A program made the translations under genes and the position numbers. 64,000 nucleotides of DNA from Uloborus plumipes (taxonomy: Eukaryota; Arthropoda; Arachnida; Araneae; Uloboridae). Numbering within the stretch: the stretch's first letter is position 1; the number at the start of each line of letters is the position of its first letter. Of this stretch, positions 33,478-45,522 are shown in pieces. The DNA lies in NCBI GenBank assembly GCA_038373865.1, contig JAXGGA010002923.1, positions 48,078-112,077 of the forward strand, given 5' to 3'. The notes beneath the pieces are model-generated. The model did not search any database, was not told the DNA's origin, and worked only from the letters and a program-made list of their open reading frames with translations.

Positions 33478-36400
33478 ATCCTACTTTCCCGTATATCGAC
33501 ATCGGCATTCTAGCATCTGATCATTATTCTCTTGATTATCTGAGACTGAAAATTATGTCAAACATATCCTTTTAGCACTTAAAGCTGATTCCTAAAAGCA
33601 AAATATACCCCTCTCATCAGATGAAGTAGACACGAAAAAAGTAAATAAACGAATAAATAAAGTTTTGTCGCAACTTTTAAAGAACGTAACTGTTACAGTT
33701 CTTCCGTAGAAAAAAATCCTCAATCGTTTTCAAAAAATAAATAAATAAAAGTACAAAGAGCATCAAAATACATTTTATCAAAGAAAGAAAAAAAGAAAAA
33801 ACTCCTCCGTTAATAAAATGTCTCAAATTTCACTTTTAATCCGTTGCCAGTTGTTAAATATAAATAAAGAATAAAATGCCCTCGTGAATAAATAATTTTT
33901 GTTAAAAAAAATAGTCCGCCAAAAAATAAAAAATAAAAAAAATAACAATAATAAATTAAATAAAACAAATGAATAAATAAACAAAAAATCGTCTGCACAG
34001 TCAGTCATTTTTTCTCTGAGCTTGCATTTCCGCCATGTTTGCGGAGTCGGAGTCGGAATCAGAGTCCTCACAGAAGATTATTCAGAAAAGTACTTTACAA
34101 ACATTATTTATCAAAAAAATTTTCTTACAAAGTTAGTTTGAAGGAAATCCGACTTTAAGTTCAGGATCAACATTCAACTTAAATTCCCCATAGGCGCTAA
34201 TGTTAAATTTTTTTCTGAACGGTTCAAATTGAACGAAAAATGGTTCAAATCAAAAAGAGAAATATGGGAATGAGCCTCTTCGAGATGTTTTAAACAAAAA
34301 AAAAAGTTTATTCCATTCGGACGGTTCACTCAGAAGTTATTAGGTGTAGTCTGTGGAGTTAGCGACAAAAACAGCCGAAATATTTCACTTCCGGATACCA
34401 GTGTGAAATTTGGTACAGAGCTTAGGTACATATATAAGAATAAAAAACCGCCGGGAGACACTTGATCAGGGGTCATGAACTCCCGTGATGACGTCATCAA
34501 GATGGCCGCTTTTACAGGTAAATACGTTCGTTTAATTGCTTAAAACTCCATCATAGATTAAAATATTGCAAAACTCAAATGTATCATCTGAAAGCTCTTT
34601 AAAAGAGCTATTTAGAAATATTTAATTTTTCTTTGTGAGGTCAAGGGCCCACCTGTAATGACGTCATCAAAATGGCCGCTTTTACAGGTAAATACGTTTG
34701 TTTAACTCCCCCTAAAACTCCATCATAGATTTAAATATTTCAAAACTCAACTATATCATCTGAAAGCGCTTTAAAAGATCTATTTAGAAATATTTAATTT
34801 TTCTTTCTGAGGTCAAGGGCTCACCTGTGATGACGTCATCAAAATGGCCGCTTTTACAAGTAAATACGTTCGTTTAACTGCTTAAAACTCCATCATAGAT
34901 TCAAATATTGCAAAACTCAAACATATCATCTGAAAGCTCTTTAAAAGAGCTATTTAGAAAGATTTAATTTTTCTTTCTGAGGTCAAGGTCCCACCTGTAC
35001 TGACGTCATCAAAATGGCCGCTTTTACAGGTAAATACGTTTGTTTAACTCCCCCTAAAACTCCATCATAGATTCAAATATTGCAAAACTCAAATATATCA
35101 TCTAAAAGCTCTTTAAAAGAGCTATCTAGAAAGATTTAATTTTTCTTTCTAAGGTCAAGGGCCCACCTGTGATGACGTCATCTGAAGGCCATTATGATGA
35201 CGTCATTACAGGTGGGACCTTGACCTCAGAAAGAAAAATTAAATCTTTCTAAATAGCTCTTTTAAAGAGCTTTCAGATGATATATTTGAGTTTTGCAATA
35301 TTTGAATCTATGATGGAGTTTTAGGGGGAGTTAAACAAACGTATTTACCTGTAAAAGCGGCCATTTTGATGACGTCATCACAGGTGGGCCCTTGACCTTA
35401 GAAAGAAAAATTAAATCTTTCTAGATAGCTCTTTTAAAGAGCTTTCAGATGATATATTTGAGTTTTGCAATATTTGAATCTATGATGGAGTTTTAGGGGG
35501 AGTTAAACAAACGTATTTACCTGTAAAAGCGGCCATTTTGATGACGTCATCACAGGTGGGCCCTTGACCTTAGAAAGAAAAAATAAATCTTTCTAGATAG
35601 CTCTTTTAAAGAGCTTTCAGATGATACATTTGAGTTTTGCAATATTTGAATCTATGATGGAGTTTTAAGCAGTTAAACGAACGTATTTACCTGCAAAAGC
35701 GGCCATTTTGATGACGTCATCACAGGTGAACCCTTGACCACAGAAAGAAAAATTATATCTTTATAAATAGATCTTTTAAAGCGCTTTCAGATGATATAGT
35801 TGAGTTTTGAAATGTTGAAATATATGATGAAATTTTAGGGAAGTTAAACAAACGTATTTACCTGTAAAAGCGGCCATTTTGATGACGTCATTACAGGTGG
35901 GCCCTTGACCTCAGAAAGAAAAATTAAATCTTTCTAAACAGCTCTTTTAAAGAGCTTTCAGATGATATATTTGAGTTTTGCAATATTTCAATCTATGATG
36001 GAGTTTTAAGCAGTTAAACGAACGTATTTACCTGTAAAAGCGGCCATTTTGATGACGTCACCACGGAATGACCTTGACCTCCGATCAAGTGTCTCCCGGC
36101 GTTTTTTTGTCCTCCTATGTGAATTTAAGCCCCACATAAAATTTCAGATTGGTATCCGGAAGTGAAATATGTTTGCACTAACTCCACGGACTAGTGGGGA
36201 AAGGTTGCTTGAACGGTTCAATGTTGAACGAAAAGATGTTCAAATTGAAAATTTAAATATGGTAATGAAGTATCCTTACTGAGATCCTTCGAACAACAAA
36301 AAAAAAAGTTTATTTAAATCGGACTGTTCACTCAAAAGTTATTAGGGGTGACAGCTTGCTTGAACGGTTCAATGTTTAACGAAAAACTGTTCAAATTGAA

Positions 36401-37080
36401 AATTTAAATACGGTAATGAAGTATCCTTGATAAGATCTTTCGAACAAAAAAAAGTTTGTTCAAATCGGACTTTTCACTCAAAAGGGACAGGTTGTTTGAA
36501 CGGTTCAAAGTTGAACCAAAAATTATTTAAATCGAATAATCAAATATGGGAATGAGCTGTACTCGCCGAGATCTTTCCAACAAAAAAAAGTTTGTCAAAA
36601 TCGGAATGTTCACTCAAAAGTTAGCATCGCGGGACAGGTTGTTTGAACGGTTCAAAGTTGAACCAAAAATTGTTCAAATCGAAAAATCAACTATGGGAAT
36701 AAGCTGTAGTCGCCGAGATTTTTCCAACAAAAAAAAGTTCGTCCAAATCGGAATGTTCATTCAAAAGTTATTAGGGGGGGGGGGGACAGACAGACCGACC
36801 GACACACACACATACAAATTCCCCATCTCAATACCCTACTTTCAAATTTTTAATTTTTCGATATTCATTTTCTCTTTTTTTTTCTTTTTGACTTTTTTTT
36901 TCGAATTTGGCGATATTTTTTGGACTTGGCGATATTTTTTGGACTTGGCGATATTTTTTGGACTTGGCGATATTTTTTGGACTTGGCGATATTTTTTGGA
37001 CTTGGCGATATTTTTAGATGCATTAAGCCACTTTTAATACTTTTTTCGTCTTTCTTTTATTTTTAACGGGAAAGTAGGCT
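33478..37080. mobile_element. Family X TIR element, copy B (inverted, interrupted)
   Basis: Inverted relative to copy A (5683-7401). The left end CCTACTTTCCCGT and right end ACGGGAAAGTAGGCT match copy A's ends. After removing the nested foldback (34347-36193) its length is ~1.76 kb against ~1.72 kb for copy A. It has the same ~120-base units with TTGAACGGTTCAA and the ATATTTTTTGGACTTGGCG tandem units (36906-37012, at least five), more than in copy A. The 163-codon frame across the tandem units is an artefact of the repeats. Confidence 0.85.
34347..36193. mobile_element. Foldback F4 with ~171-bp repeat arms carrying CRE sites
   Basis: Ends TAGTCTGTGGAGTTAG and its complement CTAACTCCACGGACTA, flanked by GTG (34344-34346 and 36194-36196). 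The equivalent site in family X copy A reads GTGGGGAAAGG with a single GTG, which supports a 3-bp duplication. Each arm starts with CACTTCCGGATACCA and CCGGGAGACACTTGATC, then tandem ~171-base units. Four units point one way (phase points 34491, 34661, 34833, 35003, with a fifth partial at 35175) and five point the other (35201, 35371, 35543, 35713, 35884, to 36054). The turn is at ~35185-35195. Each unit opens with GATGACGTCATC and AAAATGGCCGCTTTTACAGG. No ORF. Confidence 0.92.
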
Positions 37081-37355
37081 AAAAAAAGAGTGGGGCTGTT
37101 TTCTTCATACGGTTTCCATTCAGATGGCGCAAAATTTCTAAACTCGATACGCCTATTTAAAAGTAACAGTAGAAGTGGGGGTCAGGTGGGGGGGAGCACA
37201 CCGACCGACAGACAACACAAATTCGCTATCTAGAAACCCTACTTTCCATTTAGACTGTTCTTTTAGGATTTTGCGTTATTTTAAAGATGTACTAAGCCAC
37301 TTTTAATGTTTTTTTTTCGTTTTTCTTTTACTTTAGTATTAAAGTAGGCTAAAAA
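37081..37355. repeat. Partial second copy of the family X right end
   Basis: 37195-37352 repeats the terminal part of family X (ACACAAATTCGCTATCTAGA, then ACCCTACTTTC, CTAAGCCACTTTTAATG, AAAGTAGGCTAAAAAAAG) with substitutions, 250 bases after the end of copy B. It is a diverged solo end or a tandem duplication. Confidence 0.7.
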
Positions 37356-38348
37356 AAGATAACGTCAAAAAAATTGTGAAAGTATCTGTGTGTCATAGTA
37401 GCGTCCAGGAGACCCATGGCACCTACGGTCTTGAAAATTGGCACATAATTACTTCGAGCTCCAAGGTGGAGAAGTCTCAAGCTTTAGAGCGCTTTTTTTT
37501 TTTTCAATTTCGAATCAGTTCTTTTCTAATTAATTTTTTAGATAAAATTTCTCATTAACTGCCTCTTAAAATGTTGAAATTTTTCTTATACCTCCTTAAC
37601 ACTCTATGTCATTTGAAAAAGCTGTTTTTTTTTTTCTTGGTGTGCGATTAATCTTATTTCCATTTTCTCAATATATTAGAGTAGCAAATATAATTGTTTC
37701 TAATCTAGAAAAAGTCTTAGGCTAAACTTAATTAAGCCCGAAGCTAAAGAGCAAAATGCTACTATAGTTGGGGAAACCCTAAATTGGAAGCATTGCAAAG
37801 ATGCCAGGTTAGGTTCGTCCAAAATATAGATATAGCTAAAGTCGCTTATTGACAGGCCGACGTATTGAGCTGAAGTTTCATCACTTTGGATTCAACTCAT
37901 TTACTTTTACTTTCATTTTTCATCGTTGCGGAGCTAGGGTTACCAGAGAAAAGTTTCGGACATTGCCAAGCTTTGTAAATTCACATGAAAAGTTACCAAA
38001 AAGCGATAACTCGCCAGAAAAGACAACCCTTACACACGCGCTGGATCCAAAGTGGTCAAATTAAATCTTGATGCGTCGGATCGTCTCAGCGAAATTGCAA
38101 ACGACTTTTCAAACGTACAAATCCGCCGTTATGCACAGGAGCACCTTAGCATCTATAGATCTGAAATTTGTCAAAAGTTAATTCGAAACATCGAAGAGAG
38201 GTGCTCTTTGAAGCGTTTTTTCTGGCATAACTTCAATATAAGCATTTTTTTAAGTTCTTTTTGTCTTCAGGTTGGAGTGGGATATTAACATTTATCCTTA
38301 TTATAACGAACTCTTTATTCTATTTTCTACGGAAAAGGGAGTGAGTTA
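37356..38348. other. No gene recognised
   Basis: Small frames at 37376-37558, 37849-38064 and 38052-38288 have no identifiable domain and no GC3 bias. Otherwise unremarkable. Confidence 0.4.
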
Positions 38349-38723
38349 CAGTACACTACCGATTATTCGCCGAATTGAGTCGCACGGGAATCGCAGATAA
38401 TTCTAAAACAGCATGAAATAAGGGTAAAGAAGATAAAAAATGTCTTTTGCTTGAAAATAATTACATTACACTTAAAACGTGATGTGTACAAACAGTGACG
38501 ATAGATACAGCGTAAAAAATATTTGTATGTGAGGTTCTCAAGCATATAAAATCTATACAGAAGTAGTACTTCCGATAACGACCAAGTAAAATAATTTATT
38601 GGATAAAGAGTACACCATTCTTTGGGTAAGCAATGTTAAGAAAAAACTTTCGAAAAAATCAGTTGTGTTTGTTTCTTTTCTTGGGATAATCGATCCCGCG
38701 GATAATCGAGACTGTATTTACTG
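38349..38723. mobile_element. pogo/Tigger-like MITE, copy 1
   Basis: TA duplication at 38347-38348 and 38724-38725. TIRs are CAGTACACTACCGATTATTC and, from the right, CAGTAAATACAGTCTCGATT. CAGTA-NNN-CGATTATCCG ends with TA targeting are typical of pogo/Tigger-derived MITEs. 375 bases, no ORF. Confidence 0.78.
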
Positions 38724-38725
38724 TA

Positions 38726-40239
38726 TTTTGTTCTAATTGTAACGCGTCTTTTAATCTGAATTTTTTAACAGGTTTTCTCGAACCAAATAAGATCTCAAAA
38801 CTATCTTCGGGGATAAGTGAGCGGCAGCGAGCAAGGGCGAAGCCCCCTGTTTGAATACAAAGTTCGGCTTACTGTAGTATTTAAGAATTCCAAAATTCGA
38901 TTCTTGCATTTTTCTCATCAGTATGCATCGAGGAAACAATTTTTAAAGCATTTTCATCGAGCGAAAATGGAGGAATTTGTTGTGATGCGCAAGAGCTGTA
39001 ATTAAGTTAATTTTACTTATTTTTGAACTGCACACTATGGAATAAGAAAGAAAAGAGATTTTTGCATGGAGCAGTTTCGTTAAAATGTGGCAAGACTAAG
39101 AACGCATTTTGATCAGGTGCAATATCGGTTTAAGTTTTTTTCCCCCGCGAGTCCAAAGTTATTTACTTTATGTTTTTAGTATAGAAACGAAGCTTGCTAA
39201 CATCAAAATGTAAAAATAATTTCTCTTAGCTTAACTCATTTGGACGGTAATCTGATAATATGCTCGGAAAGTGTTTTTTTAATTCCAATTTCGATTTTTT
39301 CAACCTTTTTTTCTTCTTTATACGAAATAAAGCTTTTTCTTATTTCAAAAATTATTTTGCTAAATTTTTCGCCTAAATATTTATTTTACACTCATCCAAA
39401 CAAATTTTGACCAGTTTTTCACTTGAACATATGTTTACTATGACCTTCTTTCTTTTGTTTTCTTTGCGGCTAAATTTAAAAATTAGGCTGATGTGTTTTT
39501 TGATGAATGCTTGCAGAGAGATAAAGAACAAAATTTACTACATTTTACAAAATTTCCTCTTAAGCAAAACTCTGTTTTTATGTAGTAGCTATGAAACTTT
39601 TCGACAGTTTAATGAAATCTCCTTTTACGTATATTACAAAAAAGAGAATAATAATAATAAAAATTAATAATTTATTAATTTTTACTTTTAACTAACAAAT
39701 CTAAATTGTGCATTACTTTAGAAAATTACATAAGCAAAAAAAGCAAAGATGAGCGAAAAAAATAACTTTCTATATTTAGTTGTTTACAAGTAGCCATGGC
39801 AAAGAACGCATTAGAAATAAAATAAAAAAGCTTTCGAAACATACCGAGTGCACCTTTTGAACCCTATCCCCAAGACTGGTGCCCTGCAGTTCCTCCAAAG
39901 ACTCTTATAAGGGCAATTACTACTGCACTGATTAAGGTAACTAAAAGACACGATACTACCGAAAATAACGCTTCTTTAAAAGATTTAGCGAATATATATG
40001 CCCTTATCAAATATTCTACTCCCAATCGGAGACTCCATTTCCTACAGTTTAATACTTTCTCGTTCAAAAATTTTCTTTTCCAAGTCTTCATTATTCTTTT
40101 TTCTTCCTGGCAGAGCATTCCTTTGAGATTTACATTCATTCCTATTCCCCCCCCCCCCTAGCTGCTCCCGGAATCGAATATTCGAATGTAATTCATTACC
40201 TGCACCAGAATCATTACGTATGTAAAAGATTCGCGGGCT
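38726..40239. other. No gene recognised
   Basis: A+T-rich. The several 60-90 codon frames show no domain. An (AAT)n run at ~39645. A C-run at 40147-40159 sits just upstream of the putative promoter. Confidence 0.4.
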
Positions 40240-40380
40240 TTGCGCTCTCATTAGGCAGGTGTCCTCCCCTGCTACGTCACGAGCTCGCATCGCTGCTCTT
40301 CTTCGCCGGCGGGGAATGCAACAGTTGGTTTCGCGCGCGTTCTCGAAAAGCAGAGTTTTTCGTTCGATACCGGAACCCTG
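40240..40380 (+). promoter_or_regulatory. Putative CpG-rich promoter
   Basis: A short GC- and CpG-rich island (CGCCGGCGGGGAATGC, GTTTCGCGCGCGTTCTCG) in an otherwise A+T-rich region, with a CRE half site in GCTACGTCACGAGCTCGC. It lies ~5.3 kb upstream of the GC-rich coding exon and just upstream of a good splice donor, so I read it as the likely promoter of that gene. No TATA box or defined initiator is visible. Inference only. Confidence 0.45.
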
Positions 40381-40630
40381 AAAATATTTGGATTGCGGAC
40401 GAGCTCGGATACCGACGATTTCTAATCAAAATCGAGTTTAGTTGCAAGCAACCGTTCTGCTGTTTTTGTTATCGCTAGTTTACAGACGATTTCTGTCAAA
40501 ATCGAGTTTAGTTGCAAGCAATAGTTCTGATGTTTTTGTGATCGCTAGTTTACAGACGATTTTCTGTCAAAATCGAATTTAGTTGCAAGCAATCGTTCTG
40601 CTGCTTTTGTTATCGCTAGTTTGTTCATTG
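40381..40630 (+). other. Putative 5' UTR exon ending at a splice donor
   Basis: Ends CATTG|GTAAGC at 40630/40631, a good donor. Much of it is a 3x ~70-base tandem repeat (units start at 40415, 40485 and 40555, each with CAAAATCGAGTTTAGTTGC and TTATCGCTAGTTT). It has no significant ORF, as expected for an untranslated first exon. RNA-seq would be needed to confirm splicing to 45523. Confidence 0.35.
40415..40622. repeat. Tandem repeat, 3 x ~70 bp
   Basis: Units share GACGATTTCT, CAAAATCGAGTTTAGTTGC, CGTTCTGCTG and TTATCGCTAGTTTACA with few differences, so this is a recent local duplication. Confidence 0.92.
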
Positions 40631-42486
40631 GTAAGCAAAAAAGGTTGCTTTGAAGGAAAAAAAAATGTTTGGAATGAATATTAAGAATACCCGAAATGGA
40701 TTGCTCTACCCTCAAAAGAATTGCATAAAAAAATGTTCTCACATTGGATATTGAGCTGAAAGCAATCTTTTTTTATGATGTGCTCGTCTTGGATAAGTAA
40801 TTGCAACGTTTTCAGTTCATTAATTTGAAAATGCAATTTTTTGCGAACAGTTCTATGCAGCAATTTTAAATAATGAAGAAATTTTTAAAGTAATTCTTGC
40901 ACTTTTAGAGATACGCTTCGTTTGTATTTAAAGAGTTTTGAAATGTTTTGTTAAAGTTTAAATTATGTTATATGATTAAAAGAAAATTATTTGCAATTGG
41001 ATTAAGTTTTAATAATTCATCCCCAACCAGACAGGCTGGATCTTTGAGGTTAATTTGCAGCTATTTCAATTACATGTGTTGTAAAGGAGGACGAAAGATA
41101 ATGAAAAAATCGCTCAAGATAGAAATGATTTTTGCTGGTTAAAACTACTTGTTAAATCAGTGCATTTAGTTCATTTTTTTTTAATTGTAAAATTTCCTAT
41201 TTGGCAGATGAAGTTAGCCATTTATCTGAGAATGCTATTGTGAAGAACAAAAGAAATCGCCGAATTAATTTGCTGAAGAAGTCAATCGGTTTCCATCCGA
41301 TATTGAAGAAAAAATTACGTTTGTACTGACTTGGAAATAATCACAAATCTAATGTTTCATAGATAAAACGTATTTATAGATATTTATTTACATTTATTAT
41401 TTTTATTATTAAAATTATAATCAAAGTGCAATCAAGGGCATTGTGCCACTGATGGAAATATTCGATTCAAATAAATTGGCGTTCTTCAAATTATAAACCA
41501 GCACGATCCACAAAATGAAATTATATTGTTAAAAAATTCCTAAATTTTTGATTTGAATTGGACAGTAAAATAGTATAAGCGTACATAATTTCTTTAAAAA
41601 ACCAAATGTTGAAGAATTGCATTTATACTTCATCAAAAACTTGTAATGGTTTTTTAATCACGAGAAATCTTTTATGTTAGTTGTTCAGTAAATTACTTTA
41701 TTATGAGCGAAAGTATCGTTTCATCAGAAGAATACTTTGTTTTGTTTTATTATTAGAGCTATATAATTGCATTTCACGTAGTATTGATGCAGACCTCGTC
41801 ACATTGAATTACACCCATTTAACCTGATAGAACTGTGTAGAGGCTGGATAAGCAACTGGTGGGATAGCAACGTGAAATTCATAAACGCGTGCTTCATACC
41901 ATCTTAAGCAAATCAACTGCATTTAATTTTCTAAATTGGTGTCATCAAAAGGGAAACACATCTTGCTCATCACTATTTAATTTCATGTAAGATAACTTTT
42001 TTTTACATTTAAAGGAAGAATGTTTTGTTCTGAATGCAAAAACAAAGTTTCAATTTGTTTGAAAAAAGCATTGATTTAAGTGATAAGTAATTTTTAAAAG
42101 ATTCCGTTGAAGATTATGGCTATCGAAATTTTTGAATTATGAAACAAACTATCGTTTTTATTGGAACTGTTTATGCTTGAACATGAAGTAGGATATTCAG
42201 CGCGGATAATCAAAGCAGAATTTAAATTTCATTTACGACATTTTGCTACGAAAATGGTGATACCACAAAACTTTTTTACGGGTAGTGTTCCCAAGATTGG
42301 GATAAAACTTCTTTGAAAAAAATCGGAATTCGAAATTTTGTTTTTCCCTACTGAGAGGGTGAATTATTTGTAAGATATCCTTTTGTCGGCATCAAAAAAT
42401 AAGAAGAAATCATTTATTGGGCTGCACGTTTTGGCAGCTAAGTTTTTCTTGAATCAAAATACTGTAAATATGCTTATGGTATGGCA

Positions 42487-43036
42487 GTTGCCATCTAACG
42501 GAAAAGAAAAGTTACTTCTAATAAATTTCATTAACTGAAATACAGATTTCGTTGTGTTCTCGTTGGTGTGAAACAGTAAGAAAAAAACAAACAATCCGTC
42601 ATTCACGAGTTGGTTTTTGCCATCTATTGAAAAAGATCCGTTACTTGGAATACATATTACCTGTACTAGAGGTTTGTGTTGTAGTAGTTAGTGCTTAAAG
42701 ATAGCAAAATGAGTAATTTCTGTGCAATATTTGCCATCTAACGATAGACATCCGTTACTTCTAATACTTATTACCTGTACTAGACGTTTGCGGTGTACTC
42801 GTTAGTGTTTAAAGATAAAAAATGAGTGTATCCTGTGTAATATTTGCCATCTAACGAAAAAGATCCGTTACTTCGAATACTTATTACCTGTACTAGACGT
42901 TTGGAGTGTACTCGTTAGCGTTTAAAGATAAAAAAGTGAGCAAATCCTGTGCAATATTTGCCATCTAACGTAAGGGGCAAGTTGCCTCTAATACTTCTCA
43001 TACTCTGCGACAGAGGTTTCGTTGTGTAAACAGTGG
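42487..43036. repeat. Tandem repeat, 5 x ~114 bp
   Basis: Units begin at ~42487, 42615, 42729, 42843 and 42957 with TTTGCCATCTAACG, followed by AAAAGATCCGTTACTTC, TATTACCTGTACTAGACG and GTACTCGTTAGTGTTTAAAG. The middle three are most alike and the outer two are diverged, the usual pattern of unequal exchange. Confidence 0.92.
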
Positions 43037-45159
43037 TGTTTAAAAATGCAAGTTGATAATAACGCTATGGTAAGGTGGAAATTTTCTTCACAATTTTGAT
43101 TGGAGGCGTATCTCGAAAATTGAATTTCTTTTTAACAAAAAAGAATATGTTAATGCGTAAGTAAAATTTGCTGTAATATTTCATTCTTTTAAGTTTGAAG
43201 TTTAATTAAATAGCTGGTTCTGTAATTAATTTTTATTAGATAATCGTACAAGAGAATTAATTAATTGCATACCTTAAAATAGTTTATGTAGTTACTTTCG
43301 TTCTATGCAAAAAGGAGAATTTTGTCTATTTCTTCCAACGCACGTGTATTGACAGTTTTTTTTATCGTCTTTGTCAGCTACGTTTCAATCAAATTGATAT
43401 TTAATCATGAACAATTTCATTAATCAAAAATAAATAATTTAAAGCTTTCATAATATTAATGACGTTGAAACTTTGTTTTGAAAACTGACGTTTGCTATTT
43501 TGAGCATAGATTTTTATAAAAGAGTTATTAAGGATAAAAATAAAAACATTTATGATGTTTGGGTATAAACTGTAAAGTGACAGTATTTTCATTGCATTTC
43601 ATAATAAATTAGTGTTAATTAATTAAGTTTACATTAACTCTGCTTTAATATTTGAAACATTAAACAGTTGGATAGAAATTTCGCAAAAGTGAATTTAGCG
43701 GTTTATTTTTAGTTTACTTGTATAAAAAGACCTTTCAATCATCAGTATTAGGAGTTGTTGTTTTTTAAAATCAACTTTAAGGCTTTTAAGTTAATTATTC
43801 TGCAAGTAAAAGAATGGATGCGTTGTTCTTGATCTAAATATATTTCAAACTACAAACATTCATTCCTTTTTAAACTTCTTGAGATTATTTTACCAGAGGC
43901 ATTATTTTGAGCATTCGGTCATGATTGAAGTAATGATTTTGTTTCTGAATCCTTCTGCAGTAATTTTTTCTTGGTTTTGAATTCGAAATAATCTAGATCA
44001 AAAAGTTTTTAACTTGAAAAAACACTCATAGCTTTGTAGAGCGAAACAATAAGAGTTTAAAGCTCTTTGAAATTAAGACCCATACTACGAAGCTCTGTAG
44101 TTTGTGTTTGCTAATAGGTTCTAACCGGTTGTTGATACATTAGCACAATAATTGCAAAAACTATGAGATACAGTTTTCACCTACAAGGAAACTATGAGTG
44201 ATAACGAGGTATGACTTAAGCACATTATGGATGCTAAGAGATAGCTTTTTTCTCTAAGGATAGCAAAGTAACGAAATTATCAAACTGTTTCAGATTGACA
44301 CAAGTTTTTCATCAATATAACTTCAGATCTGATCTTCAATTTTTTCTGTGAGTGGAGATAAATATAAGTGAAATAATGGCAGTAAAAATATTGATGTAAG
44401 AGACATTGAATAATTCTGTGTTATTTTCATTTTTAAGAGATTTTCTTAAAGGTACTTCACATTGGAAAGCAATGCCGAAATGTTATATCAGGCAAAATTC
44501 CTGACCAGATTTTTAGAAATGTATTGATATAATTTATGAGTTTCAAATTTTAAATTACATACCTTTGAAGAGATGATTAAGACCACGTTCTGACTTACAA
44601 GTTGCGCATTGGACAATCTTCGATGAAATAGATGCATATGCTGTATATTCAGCATTAAAATACGGGAAATACGGCCCGTTTAAGAAAGTGTTGTATTAAA
44701 TGAACATATGTTATGTATAACAATGGGATAGAAATTAAAATTTAATCTTAAAGCAAGTGGGAAGAGTTGATGTTTTCTGGAACGTTCTCGAATTTCAGAC
44801 TGGTGAAATGTGGGTTAAAGCTTCCAAGTGTCTGATAATAAGAGTTACGATATGTAAATGAAGAGAAGGTGGTGATTAAATATATCTTTCACTTCTGAGT
44901 TTTGCTCAGATGTTACAATGTGACTTCGTTTTAAATGTCTTATTGAAGGTTTAGTGACAAACTTTTATGTGCTATTCATTGGCTTATTTTCAGATGCAAA
45001 TCAAATTTGCATGGACGCAAAGGTAAGATGTACTTCTTGGTGCTTGAAATGCGTTTTTAGTTTTATTCAACTACCTTCGTGGATAAAAAATATTTCTTAG
45101 GAACGCGGATGTTTGGAATGATCCTCAGACATATGTGTTTAATTAAATTTAACTTTCAA

Positions 45160-45430
45160 GCTGAGAAGAGAAGAGAAAACTGCTTTCTGAGAGATTAAAA
45201 AGTAGTTTGTTTGTAAAATGACATTTAAATTTTAAGCTGAGAGCAGTAGAGAAAACTTGCTTTCTGAGGACAGCTGCATAGTAATTTGTTGATAAAGTGG
45301 AATTTCACTTTAAACATGAGAAAAGAGAAAATTGTTTTTTGAGTGAGGATATGCAGCTTTGTTCGCAAAATTGAATCAGACTTGTAAAGTGACAATAGAA
45401 GCGAAAACTACTTTCTCAGGCTCGTGACAA
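45160..45430. repeat. Diverged tandem repeat, ~3 x 85 bp
   Basis: Three or four weakly similar units with the theme AGCTGAGAAGAGAAGAG, GAAAACT, GCTTTCTGAG, AGTAGTTTGTTTGTAAA. It is old and just upstream of the coding exon. Confidence 0.6.
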
Positions 45431-45522
45431 AGTAGTTTGAACAAATAATCACGTGGATTTAACAAAAAACAGAAACATTCATTTTACTGCGTAATGGATA
45501 TAACCGGTGGTTAATTTTTCAG

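Larger units (their letters stand above)
40631..45522 (+). other. Putative first intron
   Basis: If the 5' UTR exon is right, this ~4.9 kb is intron, from GTAAGC to a pyrimidine-rich TTAATTTTTCAG acceptor (AG at 45521-45522). It contains no element with TIRs or LTRs, unlike the flanking regions, but it does hold two tandem repeats (42487-43036 and 45160-45430). No coding exon was recognised inside. Confidence 0.35.

Noticed and set aside
34347..36193. F4 as a CACTA transposon
   Set aside because: From the right flank the sequence reads CACTAGTCC, but the left end reads GTGTAGTCT, so CACTA is not present at both ends. TAGTCYGTGG with a GTG duplication explains both sides better.
36546..37037. 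163-codon open frame on the plus strand
   Set aside because: It is a reading through family X repeat units and the GACTTGGCGATATTTTTTG array; the repeated FGLGDIFWTWRYFLDLA pattern is what the tandem DNA repeat gives. No independent coding evidence.
38726..40140. Several 60-90 codon frames as small genes
   Set aside because: No GC3 bias, no domains, no start contexts or splice sites; lengths are within chance expectation for A+T-rich DNA.
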